A stretch of 64,000 bases of DNA, taken from contig CAJNOJ010000034.1 in NCBI GenBank assembly GCA_905250025.1, forward strand, positions 434,001 through 498,000, read 5' to 3'. The notes beneath the pieces are model-generated. The model was not told the DNA's origin. It saw nothing but the letters and a program-made list of their open reading frames with translations, and did not search any database. This DNA is from Adineta ricciae. Lineage: Eukaryota; Rotifera; Eurotatoria; Adinetida; Adinetidae. Positions 21,914 through 33,408 of the stretch are shown here, one piece after another. How positions within the stretch are numbered: the stretch's first letter is position 1; every line of letters starts with the position of its first letter. The position numbers and the translations under genes were made by a program.

Positions 21914-24900
21914 CTGCTGCTGCTGAGGTGGTAGTTGTTGCATGGAATAATAATTAGGAGCAACTTGATTCGGTGGTGGTTGAGCAAAATTATTATACAT
22001 TTGTTGCTGTGAAGCTAGTGACGATTGACGATAGTACATATTCTGTATTTGATTTGATCCTTGGTGGTGTTGGATATGCGTTGGCGGTCCCTGTTGAGAA
22101 TATATCATCATGGGATTGGGTTCCATATGTGATGCTGAATTTGTTGGTGGTAGAAAAGATGTATTCATTGGAGAGAGAGATACATTTGGTGGAAACGCAT
22201 TATTATCTATCATTTCTATTGAAAGACAATCAGAAAATTGAGAATTCTGAAATGTGAACAAAAGAATAGATTAGAAGAGTGCTAGAGCAGATGACAGTTC
22301 TTTTTTTTACATTCGATGGCATCGGCTGTTGTTGTTGTTGTTGTTGTTGTTGTTGCTGCTGCTGCTGCTGTTGTTGTTGAGGTTGATATGTATATGTTGA
22401 TGTTTGCTGTCGGTACATAGGTATCGATGGATCAGCAGTCGCTGTTCGATTCGGTGGTATTGACATAGTCGAATGGTCAGCAAACAGGAAGTCACCGGTG
22501 ATCGTGCCTAGTAAAGGTGAAAGTGAATGAAAGATTCAGATGAGAAACAAAATTACTGAAAGGACTATTGTCAACGGGTAAATCGAGTGATGTCGGACCT
22601 AGAGAAGTGAACAATACAAATCTCTATGTTAGAAACGAAAGAAATACCTACCGGGATTAAAGGAGGTAACAAGTGTTTTATAGATTTCACTGATAGCTCT
22701 TTCTTCCTTTTCACTACGTTTCGATGTTGTAGATGGAAATGATGGATCCATGACACTCGATGAGTTTTGTGAAAGAAATGAATCGACTGCTGTAGGCTCA
22801 TTCAAGCACTAAACAGAATCGAACAGAAGACAATGGTAAAATCGACTGAACTCTTTCTCGTTTTTACCTCTAGAAAATCTCGATTATCTAATAAAAATAA
22901 TAAATCATCATTAGCATTGATGTTCCCAGTCGGAGGTGTTGCTGTTGTCGCTGAAGTGAAAAGATCGTTGACAATCGCCTGTATTCGACTGTTGTCACTT
23001 GATGCTGATGCCGATCTATGCAATGTTGGTGGCGGTTGTTTGTTAACTGGTATGAATGATATTTCATTTGGTTGTTGAGGATCAGAACTTAACAACGCAG
23101 CTAGATAATCATCTTTCGATGATGGAGTTTTAGTTGGTTGCAATGGTACTGTTGAATTGAGATATTGTTCAAGAGGATCATTGGAATTATTATTAGGAAT
23201 TTTATTCGAATTATTATTATTATTGATTGTTGATGACGATGAGGACGCTGAATTTATTGTCGAGAATATTGATGTATCATTTGAGTCGAGGTTTTGTAGG
23301 AGATCGTAGAGTGGAGCATCCTTCTTCGCTGTTACTGTTGGTACTTGTGGTGTACGAATTAACGAGCGTAGTAGTGTAGATTGATTACTCGATGCATGAG
23401 TGTTGCTTGTTTGTTTCTTCAATGACGCTGGAGATGATCTGTCCAACGAAAGATGACGTTCATACACCTCCGGTTCAGTTTTAATGGTTGTATTAAGCTA
23501 GAAGAAAGAAGATGAGCATCGTAGGAAGATGAATGAAAAGTTTACTTGATTCAATGGCCGTGTAGCAGCGATAGCGATCGACGGTGAAATGATCGTATGG
23601 TCTTGACATTCAAGTTTGATATCATCCTTAAGTTGTCGGGCGAGTAGTAGCTTCGGAAGTTTTCGTTGTGTTGGTGACTGATCATCAGTATCCATCGAAC
23701 GTTTCAAGTGATTAGCTGCATTAAGGTTGGACGCTGATGTTTGTCGAGTTGTGCGGCGAAGTACTATCGGTGATGCTTGAATGACGGTTGTCTGATCAGA
23801 ATTACATGGTTGATCAAAGAATGAATCCAGAGAATTGTCCGATAGTGTTGATTGAGGATTGGACAGAAGATAATCCGTTGGCTAAAAGTCAAAGTCGTTA
23901 TTAGTTTTTCTACTGTGAAAAAAGGTAGAATATTTTACATCTCGTTTTGGTCGGCCTGGTTTTCTCGGCGGTGAAATTGTATTCACCTGATTAGTTCGAC
24001 TACCAAAACTGTGTGAATGCTGTCGTTGTTTTTTCTTCGATTTTGTATCCCATCCAGTTGAGTCAGCTGACTGATTTCCTTGTAATGATAGTTGACTTTT
24101 GAATGATGAGCGGGAGTTGCTGAACGATTTGTTATGTCCGAGTAGATGATTACTGCCAGCAGATGCACGTTGAGTAGACTTGTGTCGAGAATTGTAGACA
24201 AATGGTGCTTCAACAACGACCTTTTGCGGACGTACTTCATCGTTGAGCAATGTCTAAACATGAACAAGATTAATAATCTTTGGTGAATCAGTTTTATTTC
24301 TTACTCGAAGAAATATATCGCTTCGTAGTTTATTCGATCCACCCGGTGTAGTAATTGTTTGACCACCTGATGTACTATCATCGCTAGCAACTGATTCAGT
24401 TTTAATCAAAGGTACAGAACCCGGGGATGGCCATCCTGAATTATTGTCGAGCATCGAAAAATCTGTGGCATTTGTTCCAGAGCCTAGTGCAATATTCGGT
24501 GGCTGCCGTCCGAGAAGTTGTTTGAGAAGAATATCAGCTGATGTCGTTGAGGGTGTTAGAGTTTCATTTGTTTGACTAGGATTTCGTCGACGCTTCATCG
24601 GCGATGGCGAATCATTAGGCATTGGTGACACATGAGTAGTTGTTGGACTTTCAGCCACTTGCACAAGATCATCTATCGCATTCACATGAAGTCTGTTTTC
24701 ATTATGAGAATGTGGACTCGACGTGATCGGTGGCGGAGATTTAGTTGCAAGTAACTGTCTTAAACGTGTAGAGCTACGCAATTGATTCGGATTTTGTGCC
24801 GAAGGTGTTGATGCAGTGATTGGACTTGATGCTGTTGTATAGATATCATTGTTTGAAAAAAGTAACGAGGTTGGATCGACTAACTGCAGCGGCGACAATG

Positions 24901-27453
24901 GTCGTTTATTCGCTGGTGAGCATGTAGGCAAGAGGGAATTGAAATCGTTGGATGGTGATCCAGGTTGGAATAATAAATCGAAAGAGTTCAAAGGAGAAGA
25001 AACACTGCCATTATTTGATTGAACTAAAGAAAAATTGCTAAGATAGCTAGGGAAAAGCATGAGAAATCAATATACCTGAACCCAATGAAGGACTGAAAGG
25101 TGTTCGTTTACTTCCGAACTCAACTGTATCCGATGATGAGACGTCTAAGGAGAAAAGAAGACAAGTAGAAAATTTCTTTCGAAAGAGGAAAACTTGTATT
25201 ACTATCAAGTGTCGAAGGTTTTTGCACAGGTACTTTTGGTGATGGTGGAATATTTGATTGCGGCTGATTTTTATCACTTGGACTAGATATTGGTGCCGAC
25301 AGAGAATTCTGTACTTGAATCAAAGTACCCAAAGTGCTAGAAACATGCTGTTGCAAGGTATTCGGTGCGTTTTTATGCATGCCCAACATAGTTAACGCAA
25401 ATTGCGTGCCGATAGGTGGTGTTGAAGTTGGTGGAGGTGGTATCGAGGCCGATGTTGGTGGTGTAATTTGAGTTTTAGTTGTAGAGGATGAGGTCGATGA
25501 CGAAGATTGTTTTTTATTCTTTTGCAAATCACGATTCGATACAATAATTGCTTTCATTAAACGTGTTGATGCATTGCCGTTCAGATCGTTGAAATCATCG
25601 ATTAGCCTGTATCATAACAGGATTTGATATTTTATTTTTGAAGAAAAAAAAACTTTCGTTTGCTTCCTTACCGTACAATTGTATGAGTAGAAACAATTGA
25701 TTCAGCTTTTCCAGTCATTTTATTCGAAAACAATTTACTTTGAGTATTAACGAAAGCATAGATCTCATCATGTAAACAAAACCGATAGACAAGACTTTTT
25801 GCTTCGCCTTTTTCGACAGCTAGAACAAAGTATCGATATTAGTTAGTCGAAATATTTTTCTCAAAACATACTCTCTTGAAAGTGTCTAGTAATCAACGGG
25901 ACATCACTTTCATGAACATAATCTCGAAAATTCTTCCCCATAAAGTTCATATCGATCGTTTCACATTTCATATGACTAAAAGAAATCAATAGCGTTGTTC
26001 AACATCAGAGATATTTTCGGGTTTCTTCTTACCTTGAATCTAAACTTTCGATATCATATTGTAAATTGATTCGTGAAGAAAACTGATCGAAACCCAACAG
26101 AGCTGGTTTATCTTTTAGTTCATTGATCGGCGGCCGACGAGCAATACATATGAGAAAAGTCTTATCACTACCAGATGGATCACGATGAAGAGCAACGGAT
26201 ACAACCATAGATATATAAGGCGTCGATTCATCATTTGTTCGCATCCGACAATGGAATGTACGACCACGTGATTGAACATTTTGTATTTGATCAGTATTCG
26301 CACTCGATGCTAACAAATCACCTAGAAACGAAATCGAATGCATATGGAATGAAATCGTCTCAATCGTACCGGAATCCTTTTTGGCCCAAGCTTTGCTGAA
26401 CTCGCTCACATCACTCGGATGTACACAATAGTACAAATTTCGTCCAGCAAGTTCGTCCTAAATGGAAAAAAAGTCTCGCTTCGTGATCAAATCAAAACCA
26501 ATCGGATCGATTTACTTGGGTAAATTTCAAATACTGTCCAACATTGTCGCTCACATAATCCAATTCACAATTATGATTTATTGTAAAGAAAAATCCATCA
26601 AGAGCCTAAAAACATCGTATAATTCAATTCAATTCATTGATTGAAACTCTGTTAATAAACATATTAGTCAGTCATGCTTATAGTTCGAAACCCATACATC
26701 TCACTGATCAAAAGTAATTGAGTATTTCATCAGAGAATGACAGAAGAGAAAAAAAGAAACGTGTTGACGTTCTGGTGCTGTCAATTATACTAGACTTGTT
26801 ATTAGCTGAAGCCCGGGAATGGCTATGATACACATATATCGATGCACAGAATACTCTTGTGCTTCAACGAACACATTATAGAAAGAGAAGAAAGGAAGAA
26901 ATAACAAGTAGTAGTATAGCAGCTGCAAATGTTTCCTCGTCTTTTTTTCTTTGTCTCCTGTTCCAGGATGCATAATATTCCGGGCGCGTGTAATAATATA
27001 TACGGCATAATGTGTAACAAGTTTTTCTTTTCGTCGTTGTCATCGCCATTCTTTCAACACGCGCGTATACACCGAAGAAACAAGAAAAAGAAAGAGTAGG
27101 AATGAGAAAAAGAAAACCTCGTAATGTTCGTTCGTTTACACGCTTCTGCTTAAGCTTTCCTTGAGAAAGAAGATTAATAACAATTAAATTCGTCTACTCG
27201 ACTCATTTGCCGTTGAAATCACGAAATAGTGAGATCTAGAATGTTAACGTACCTCGAAAAGAAGTGGTCCAAGTGCATCGTGTGCTAACAACGCTGGTCT
27301 TGACGATGACACATCCGACTGTTGAATAATCGATGCCGAATCGGTTCGTTGTCGATAATTTGTTGCTGAACCTGGTAGAGGCGAACAATTCGGCTTGAGA
27401 ATTGCTGCTGGTGCTGATGGTGGCGGCGATGATATTAAATGAATATCATCCAT
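18533..27453 (-). CDS. NCOA: p160/SRC nuclear-receptor coactivator (NCOA/taiman type) without visible bHLH
   Basis: I place 21 exons, first 27253-27453, last 18533-18645, coding for 1703 residues with all phases consistent. The first exon ends SLGPLLLE-like (ALGPLLFE) and exon 2 begins ALDGFFFTINHNCELDYVSDN, matching the start of PAS-A of vertebrate NCOA1-3. DELAGRNLYYCVHPSDVSEF and TFLICIARRPP follow, then a PAS-B with DYVHESDVPL. LXXLL-type receptor boxes are LRQLL (about residue 570), LKQLL (about 650) and LAALL (about 1070). A basic PRKPGRPKR motif and three long polyQ tracts precede a C-terminal SEFVRKQLQ segment. The bHLH that precedes PAS-A in other p160 proteins is missing; an in-frame stop lies upstream of the ATG at 27453. 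The protein should bridge ligand-bound receptors to histone acetyltransferases. Introns are short except 19107-21250 and 26606-27252. Confidence 0.93.
19107..21250 (-). other. Large 2.1-kb intron of the NCOA gene
   Basis: Intron between the HQ codons at 21251 and the QYANMNV exon ending at 19106. It is about 40 times the usual intron length here. ORFs inside it on both strands lack motifs and splice context, so I see no nested gene. It holds short (TA)n runs near 20180-20193 and 20400-20416. It also holds two copies of the extended nuclear-receptor half-site YCAAGGTCA in opposite orientation (20097-20105 and 20147-20155). Confidence 0.6.
20097..20155. promoter_or_regulatory. Paired extended nuclear-receptor half-sites (candidate)
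   Basis: TGACCTTGG at 20097-20105 and CCAAGGTCA at 20147-20155 are exact reverse complements. Each reads YCAAGGTCA, the monomer site used by the NR5A/FTZ-F1 and ERR classes. They sit 41 bp apart in the large intron of the coactivator gene. Whether they are bound is inference. Confidence 0.35.
21590..22375. repeat. CAG/CAA polyglutamine-coding repeats
   Basis: Three tracts within the NCOA coding sequence (about 21590-21645, 21863-21925 and 22327-22378) are mixed CAG/CAA on the coding strand and encode runs of roughly 15-21 glutamines. Mixing of codons suggests slippage is limited. Vertebrate NCOA3 also carries a C-terminal polyQ. Confidence 0.85.
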
Positions 27454-28532
27454 TCGTTCGAAATACTATTCTAGCGCATAGACATTCTGTGAATAAACAA
27501 AAAAACTATATTTCAGCTTATACAAATCACGTGGTACACCTGAAAGAAAAAATGTATTGATGCGTGCAAGGATATAATATATTCGCGAAAAAAGTTTCTT
27601 TTTTTCATTGGCTATATATTCCTATGCATGGGGGCGAAAAAACAAGGTATAAGGTGAAAGAGCGCATATCTTTCCTACTCTTCTAGCCAGGCAATGTTGT
27701 TGATAATAAACTTACATTTCGGATAAACTCTTTTTCCTTCTATTGAATAATAATTAAATAATGTGAGATAAGATGAGAGGAGAAAATGTAACACAGAACG
27801 AAATCGAAGAAACAAATGATAATAATAATAATAATAATGGTAACGGTAACTCGTATCTAATAATGAAAATAACTCGAAGGTTTTAATCACATTTTATGCT
27901 ATATACAATCAACTAATGACGAACTCATGTGATTCTCTCCCAGATAATAATAATTTTATTAATAATCTGAAAAAACGAAAAGATTCTTATCATCAATCAA
28001 TTGAAAGGAAAACAATTTTGTCGAGGGTGGTTTTTGCTTGTTTTTTAATGAATGAATGATCGTCATCAGCCGACAATCGCCATTGTGTATCAAGATCATG
28101 GGTGTGGTCCGCTACTGAAAATGAATGCATAGCTAGCTAAGCCTTTTCCACCAATCAGAATTGACTTCTGGTAAACATTGGACTAGCCAATGCGATCCGC
28201 TTGATTTCGTTCTGTTCTGTCTGTCTCGTCATGTATGTATTTTCCGCTGTACGTAAGAAAGTTCTGCCGTGGAAATAAACACACAAGTGAATTTCGTTCT
28301 CACAAAGATGAAACAAGCGATGTGTAAACAGATGTTAAGAAGTAGTTAATCATGATGTAACTAAGATAAAGATTTATTGTACAATATCGATGAAATGACG
28401 ATCGTTCAAGGCTTTGCTTGTACAAGTTACAACAGGAAAATATAATGCTCTTGCAACTTTTTCGGGAATATCTACCATTGTTACATATACATGAAGATAA
28501 AAAAAAACTGAGGGGATAGAAGGGATTGCAGA
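27454..28532. other. Intergenic region upstream of NCOA
   Basis: The 5' flank of the NCOA gene and the 3' flank of the minus-strand membrane protein. An acceptor-like TTTATTCACAG lies about 30 bp before the NCOA ATG, so a 5'-UTR intron is possible. A short ATT-type run occurs near 27820-27838. I searched the minus strand for a bHLH-coding exon and saw none. Confidence 0.5.
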
Positions 28533-29834
28533 CTATGTCAGCGATTCATCGAAAAATGCTGATGTTGCCGTAGTTGCCGGTGTTGTTGTTGACGTGACTG
28601 TGGTTCGATTACGCAGAATGTGAAATATGTTCGTAAAACTATTTGGAACAACTCGTCCGAGTCGATAATTCAACAAAACACAAGTAATCATAGCAGCACA
28701 AAGAAATAGTGCAATACCCAGAATAATTGATGTTACAAATGTAGTTGCTTTCCAAGGACTAGAATTGACATTCGTCGATGTTGTTGTTGAATCAGCTTGC
28801 TCGCTAGAAGATGTTGAAGTGGTGGGTTTTCTTGTTGTAGTTGTTGATGTCGAATGTTTTGTCGATGACCGTTTCGATGTTGTGGTCACAGTAGTGGTAG
28901 TGGTAGTGCTTGTGGTGGTTCGATTTGGCCATTGAGCAAATGACACCAAACGAATCGTTCGTAGTTGTTCATCAAGCCAAAAAAGAGTTCGTACTTCGTA
29001 CGTTTCTAAGGATACAAGTCGCACATGACCACTGGTTGTTAACCATATCAAATTATTCTCGTAGATGAACATTGAATGAATATCAGCTACGGTGCTGGTA
29101 TTCAACGGTAAAACATCTTTACTGAGAACGATTCCATTTGGTGATAAAGTTAGCATATAGATTTGTTGTTCTACACGATCAGCGGCAAACAAACGATTGT
29201 CCGTCATGGCTAATGATATGATTTCTGAGTAACCGCTGGCAATAAATAGACAAGATTGAAATGATACAAGACGGAAGCGGCGATCAGCCCTACAATATAG
29301 AATAACTGATTGTTGACTGGCAATTGAAATACTTAGGTAAACATCGATATTGTCATCACTCAGAGTATCATTGAAAATCATATCAAGAATAGGAGTTGTT
29401 GAATTCCAAACACCTTTTCGAGACATTTCATCAAAATTCAATTGGATTACTCCACGGCGTACTGCCCAAAATAGTGCCGTTTCACCAGAGAGATAGGTGA
29501 GACTCGATCGGCATGGTGTCTCATCGATCGGTATCAATGGTACAACATGTGATCCTAAATGTGTATCAAGTGTGTAGATTGTACTTGGCGAACAGATATA
29601 GAGTCGATGAATGAAATTATTGGCTGCTAAACTTTGTAATGAATAAATCGGATCTGTATGCTGATAAACAAGTTGAAGGTTATCATTTGTATAATTGAAT
29701 TCTTTGATTTGTGCGAGATAAAGATTTGATTCGGCTAAAATCCCGATTGCTGGGTTCGTAATACGGCAATCGATAATTTGAGAAAGAAATATTAGAAAAA
29801 CACAGAAAACTTCGTGATATAATACATTCATCAT
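28533..29834 (-). CDS. Type I membrane protein with Thr-rich stalk, function unknown
   Basis: Intronless, 433 residues. The N-terminal signal peptide is VFCVFLIFLSQIIDC. The ectodomain of about 290 residues has repeated hydrophobic beta-strand patterns such as RLYICSPSTIYTLD, ALFWAVRRGVIQLNFDE, RLFAADRVEQQIYML and NLIWLTTSGHVRLVSL, reminiscent of LDL-receptor YWTD or NHL propeller blades. I cannot show a full propeller. A stalk of about 60 residues very rich in Thr/Ser (likely O-glycosylated) comes next, then a single membrane segment FVTSIILGIALFLCAAMITCVLL and a tail of about 45 residues. A receptor or adhesion role is possible, but no family is recognised. Confidence 0.8.
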   Translation of the reverse strand: MMNVLYHEVFCVFLIFLSQIIDCRITNPAIGILAESNLYLAQIKEFNYTNDNLQLVYQHTDPIYSLQSLAANNFIHRLYICSPSTIYTLDTHLGSHVVPLIPIDETPCRSSLTYLSGETALFWAVRRGVIQLNFDEMSRKGVWNSTTPILDMIFNDTLSDDNIDVYLSISIASQQSVILYCRADRRFRLVSFQSCLFIASGYSEIISLAMTDNRLFAADRVEQQIYMLTLSPNGIVLSKDVLPLNTSTVADIHSMFIYENNLIWLTTSGHVRLVSLETYEVRTLFWLDEQLRTIRLVSFAQWPNRTTTSTTTTTTVTTTSKRSSTKHSTSTTTTRKPTTSTSSSEQADSTTTSTNVNSSPWKATTFVTSIILGIALFLCAAMITCVLLNYRLGRVVPNSFTNIFHILRNRTTVTSTTTPATTATSAFFDESLT

Positions 29835-30386
29835 CTCGTGTTTTCATCAGATGTTCTTCATTCGAAGTTTTATTTGTTATCTTATTTGATAGAGAGTAGG
29901 TAAGTGACGTCATCATGACTAAGGCAAAGAAAGGAACAAGGTAAGTTTTTTTTTCGTTATCAGTTCAGTAGGACTTCAATTCGAAAGTCAAATCATCAAC
30001 TAACAACAATGATATGAATTGCACAGAAGAACGAAACGAAAGTTTCATCCGTCGCGTCCGTTCATTAATATACAGTTATACACACATATATATATATATA
30101 TGTATTTATATATATACCTATATATGCGCGTGTATAAACTCATCTAAATAAACAAAACATTTATACAGCCCGTCTGCTTCATTTACTTAGTACATAGTCG
30201 CATCCGTTTTTTTCCTCTCATCATCAATTGTTTAATTTCCTCTGAAGCTTTACCTTAGGATCAGTGTAAAAAAACGGAGAAGAATGAAATGAAACAGACC
30301 ATTAATAAAACATACAGCACGAAAAGGTCGACAACGCGAATAGAGAGTTTCTATCTTTCATCTGAGATTTTGCTTTTCTCTCAACC
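29835..30386. other. Divergent intergenic region with TA microsatellite
   Basis: Spacer between two divergent genes, expected to hold both promoters. A (TA)n tract with TATATA runs covers about 30086-30126. No other feature was seen. Confidence 0.6.
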
Positions 30387-31213
30387 ATGAATGGAAACGA
30401 TGACAACCTCCAACCAGTTAAATATTTAGGCAAAGTTCGTTCACTATACGCTCATGGTATCGGTGTGGCCATTGTAAGTCTTATATTTCTTTGAGTAATT
30501 GATTCATTTTCCGAGATAAATATTTGATTGTAAAGGAACCTGTACGTCTTGTCTGGGCTCGATCGAAAAAAGGTTCACGTTATAATCGTTGTGCCGTATC
30601 CATACATCCATTTGGTTTATCAATCTACGAAGAAATATCAAACGGAACATATAAAAATGTTTGGTCCGACAGTATTGAAGATATTTCTTATTGTGTTGCT
30701 GAACCTTTCCATCGTCGCATATTCGCTTGGATTGCTCGATCACCTCGTACAAATGAACTGGAATGCCATGTTATACTCTGTAAAACAAGTAAACGTGCAC
30801 GTATACTTGCTGAACTATTAGCGAAATCATTTCATGAATCGTATCGTTATCGACAAGAGCAACAACAACAACAACAACAACAACAACAGCGAGCTATTGA
30901 CACAGCATCGTTATCGGCGCGTTGTTCAGTATGTGATACGATCGCTCGACAAGAGCAAACTATCAGTACGCGCCCATCTTTGTATCGAAGTCATTCACAT
31001 GATCGTAATTATCACGACGAACTCGAACACACCCGTTATCCAATGCGAAATGATTATGAGCGTGTTTCATTTCATACACCGAATATTGCACGCGCTTTTG
31101 TGCGAAGCTACGAAGGAAATTCAATGAATAGTAGTAGTCGTCGAAGTATTGACAATGATACAACATTAGTGGATGGAGAATCGATTAAACCAGTCGAATA
31201 CTATCGCAGATAG
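30387..31213 (+). CDS. PID/PTB domain protein, FAM43-like
   Basis: Two exons (30387-30473, 30536-31213) give 254 residues. The N-terminus PVKYLGKVRSLYAHGIGVA is the first strand and helix of the PTB fold as in FAM43A/B (PVKYLGNV). PVRLVWARSKKGSRYN, FGLSIYEE, DISYCVAEPFHRRIFAWIARS and ELECHVILCKTSKRARILAELL follow, all with counterparts in FAM43 proteins. A polyQ run of about 11 residues lies just after the domain, then a Ser/Arg-rich tail with a CxxC pair (CSVCD). Its partners are unknown. A start in an earlier exon cannot be excluded but is not needed. Confidence 0.82.
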
Positions 31214-31683
31214 AAACTGATCAGTTGTCTATTTGAATGTTGTATTACAAACAAGGACGGAATTCCATCTTGATAATCGAGTCATGTGAAGTTCAATGAA
31301 ATGACATTTTCATGTTTGTTTTTTGCTTATGAACAAAGATAATTGCATAATACTCTGTAATTTATGTTGAAAATATGACAACATACCTTGTGAGCAAGGT
31401 GATCTATCATTTCGGAATGCTTTATAATGGACATTAATTACAAGGTTGTCTGATTGGTCTGAACTAGAAATAATGACGATGATGAAAAAAGAAAGGGACG
31501 ATTCGTTCTCTAATTATTCTATACAGAATACAACAGACCTACTCGACAAACTTATCCATTCTTTATTAAATAAATTTAGCGAAAAAACACAAGTTCTACT
31601 TAACAATCTTCGTTCGTCTCGTCGGTTTTTCCTAAGACACACGTGTAGAGAAATTAAAGACAACACAGACCGATGCTGTACAT

Positions 31684-32607
31684 TCAAGTTTTACACCGAT
31701 GATACGGTACTTCGACCGATGTTCGCACAAGTTGATTTTGAAAAACGAATCTTTTGACACGATGAAATATGTAAATGAATGGTAAAAGAAACGAAAGATA
31801 TTGTATCCAACCCCATTTGAATTCTTGCCAAAAGCCAGGTATAAATCTAATCGATTGCGTTCGAATATTAACAGTAACATCAATCGTTATTCTTCCAGTT
31901 CCACTACTTGTCCGATCTTCCCAATTGGTCTGATACGGTTGAAATGTTGTATAATAGTTTCGAGTAAAGTAATTCTCGGTGATCGAATTTACATCCATAG
32001 ACGATGTGTCTAATATATAATCTAAATCGATAACTGAATCATTGTATCTGGCATCAACACCTGAACTTTGGAATGGAACGCGTTGATGGAGTATTAAATC
32101 ACCAACTGCAGTTACTCTCGCGTTATTAATCGTACCTGGAGAGTAGAGATTAATCAATCCCAGTGTTTCCATCTGAATCAATTGTCTTCCTCGTAGTTCA
32201 TATTGAAGTATTAGTAACAAATTGATATAACGAATTTGAATATTACTGTTTTGAAAAGGTAATTCAAGAGTGAGAGAAAATCCATTGTCAGTTTTGGTCG
32301 CTATTGCCGTTGTTCCAGCGATCGAAATCGATTGAAAAATCGTATTCAACGATGCGTAAGACGAAGCAAAGTATGGGTTTGTTGCTACAACCTGTCCGAC
32401 ATTAAGAACGAAATTCGTATAGCTCACACGCGGTTTTTCGCTGTAACTAGCTTCTTTAATCCAGAATCCTTCGGCATAGTAAGTAAATAGAAATGGCGGT
32501 AGAAAGGTTAAAATTGTACAAAGAACCAGAAAACAGGTCGCCAATGAACATAATTTCGCTCGGTAATGAAATCGATCCGAATGAGAAAAAATCTCGAAGA
32601 GAGCCAT
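31684..32607 (-). CDS. TMEM231: Transmembrane protein 231, ciliary transition zone
   Basis: Single exon, 307 residues. It begins MALFEIFSHSDRFHYRAKLC, close to the vertebrate MALYELFSHP..YRAGLC. Two membrane segments are visible: residues about 20-42 and about 265-285 (WGWIQYLSFLLPFIYIFHRV). Between them lie GFWIKEASYSEKP, LTLELPFQNSN, VDARYNDSVI and RFIPGFWQEFKW, all family landmarks, and FVFQNQLV follows. In animals TMEM231 belongs to the B9/MKS complex that gates the cilium. The lack of introns is unusual for this gene in other animals. Confidence 0.95.
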   Translation of the reverse strand: MALFEIFSHSDRFHYRAKLCSLATCFLVLCTILTFLPPFLFTYYAEGFWIKEASYSEKPRVSYTNFVLNVGQVVATNPYFASSYASLNTIFQSISIAGTTAIATKTDNGFSLTLELPFQNSNIQIRYINLLLILQYELRGRQLIQMETLGLINLYSPGTINNARVTAVGDLILHQRVPFQSSGVDARYNDSVIDLDYILDTSSMDVNSITENYFTRNYYTTFQPYQTNWEDRTSSGTGRITIDVTVNIRTQSIRFIPGFWQEFKWGWIQYLSFLLPFIYIFHRVKRFVFQNQLVRTSVEVPYHRCKT

Positions 32608-33408
32608 GGATTTCGAATGCGAATGAGTGGAATACGATCAAACATCTTCAGCCGCCATGAACTGATACGATTACTTAGGAGAAACCTCTATGATAATTTC
32701 GATCGAATATGATTGGCTGTTATTTGACAGATAAGAAAAGAACTTTTTGCTGTTATAAATATAATATTGATTGGTTGATGAAGAGAAATGCTTCTGACGT
32801 CCATGAAGTACAAAAAACAGGTTTTCTCCGTATATGGGTTGTTATGAAATCCCGTGTTCGCTTTGAAGGCGCACGGACTAGTTGTGTGTGTTACGTAATA
32901 CGCGTTCATGATTACTCGATTGATTCAGCAGCTGACGGGTACATTTATTTTATTGGCTCGATTGATAGCACGATAAAATGCATCGCGAGTTATCGAAAAG
33001 TTGCGATCTAGTTTCTTTTTTTTCTCGGTATACACTTTGCAAATGAGTCAGAATATTTGATGTCTTGAAGACGAAAGAAAAACGAATATGGCGGGGGTGT
33101 GTCCCTCATATATATAAACGATGAGTACGTGATGTTAATGTCAGCGCGTCATTGACGCTAGAGAGACGATCGAAGAAACCGTGTATAGTATGTTATTGAT
33201 CTCGACATCGTACGTTTTGACTGTTGATGATTGCTTTTCAGCGGAAGGTATTCCGATATTCTTCGATTTTTTTTTCTTTTAGCCAGACGACAGATTAGCC
33301 TAAATGATTTACATTGGCCACACTGATATTCAATCACATTTTAGATAGAATTCTTTCTTTATTTACGTATATGTACACTTGCGTTTAGTGGAATTATCAT
33401 TGAATTCC
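32608..33408. other. Divergent intergenic region
   Basis: Lies between TMEM231 (minus) and the IP6K gene (plus). The ORF at 32709-33011 has no motif. A near-palindrome AGCGCGTCATTGACGCT occurs at about 33141-33157, upstream of the IP6K start, and may be a bZIP-type (TGACG) site. Confidence 0.45.

Noticed and set aside
21733..21957. Plus-strand ORF rich in Ala and Val opposite NCOA
   Set aside because: It is the reverse reading of the polyglutamine coding tract.
30834..31127. Second plus-strand ORF with polyAsn over FAM43
   Set aside because: A shadow frame of the FAM43 polyQ region; no motif.
31446..31757. Plus-strand ORF opposite TMEM231
   Set aside because: Antisense to the well-supported TMEM231 coding sequence; no motif.
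32616..33408. A gene between TMEM231 and IP6K
   Set aside because: The small ORFs in this divergent promoter region show no motif or splice pattern.
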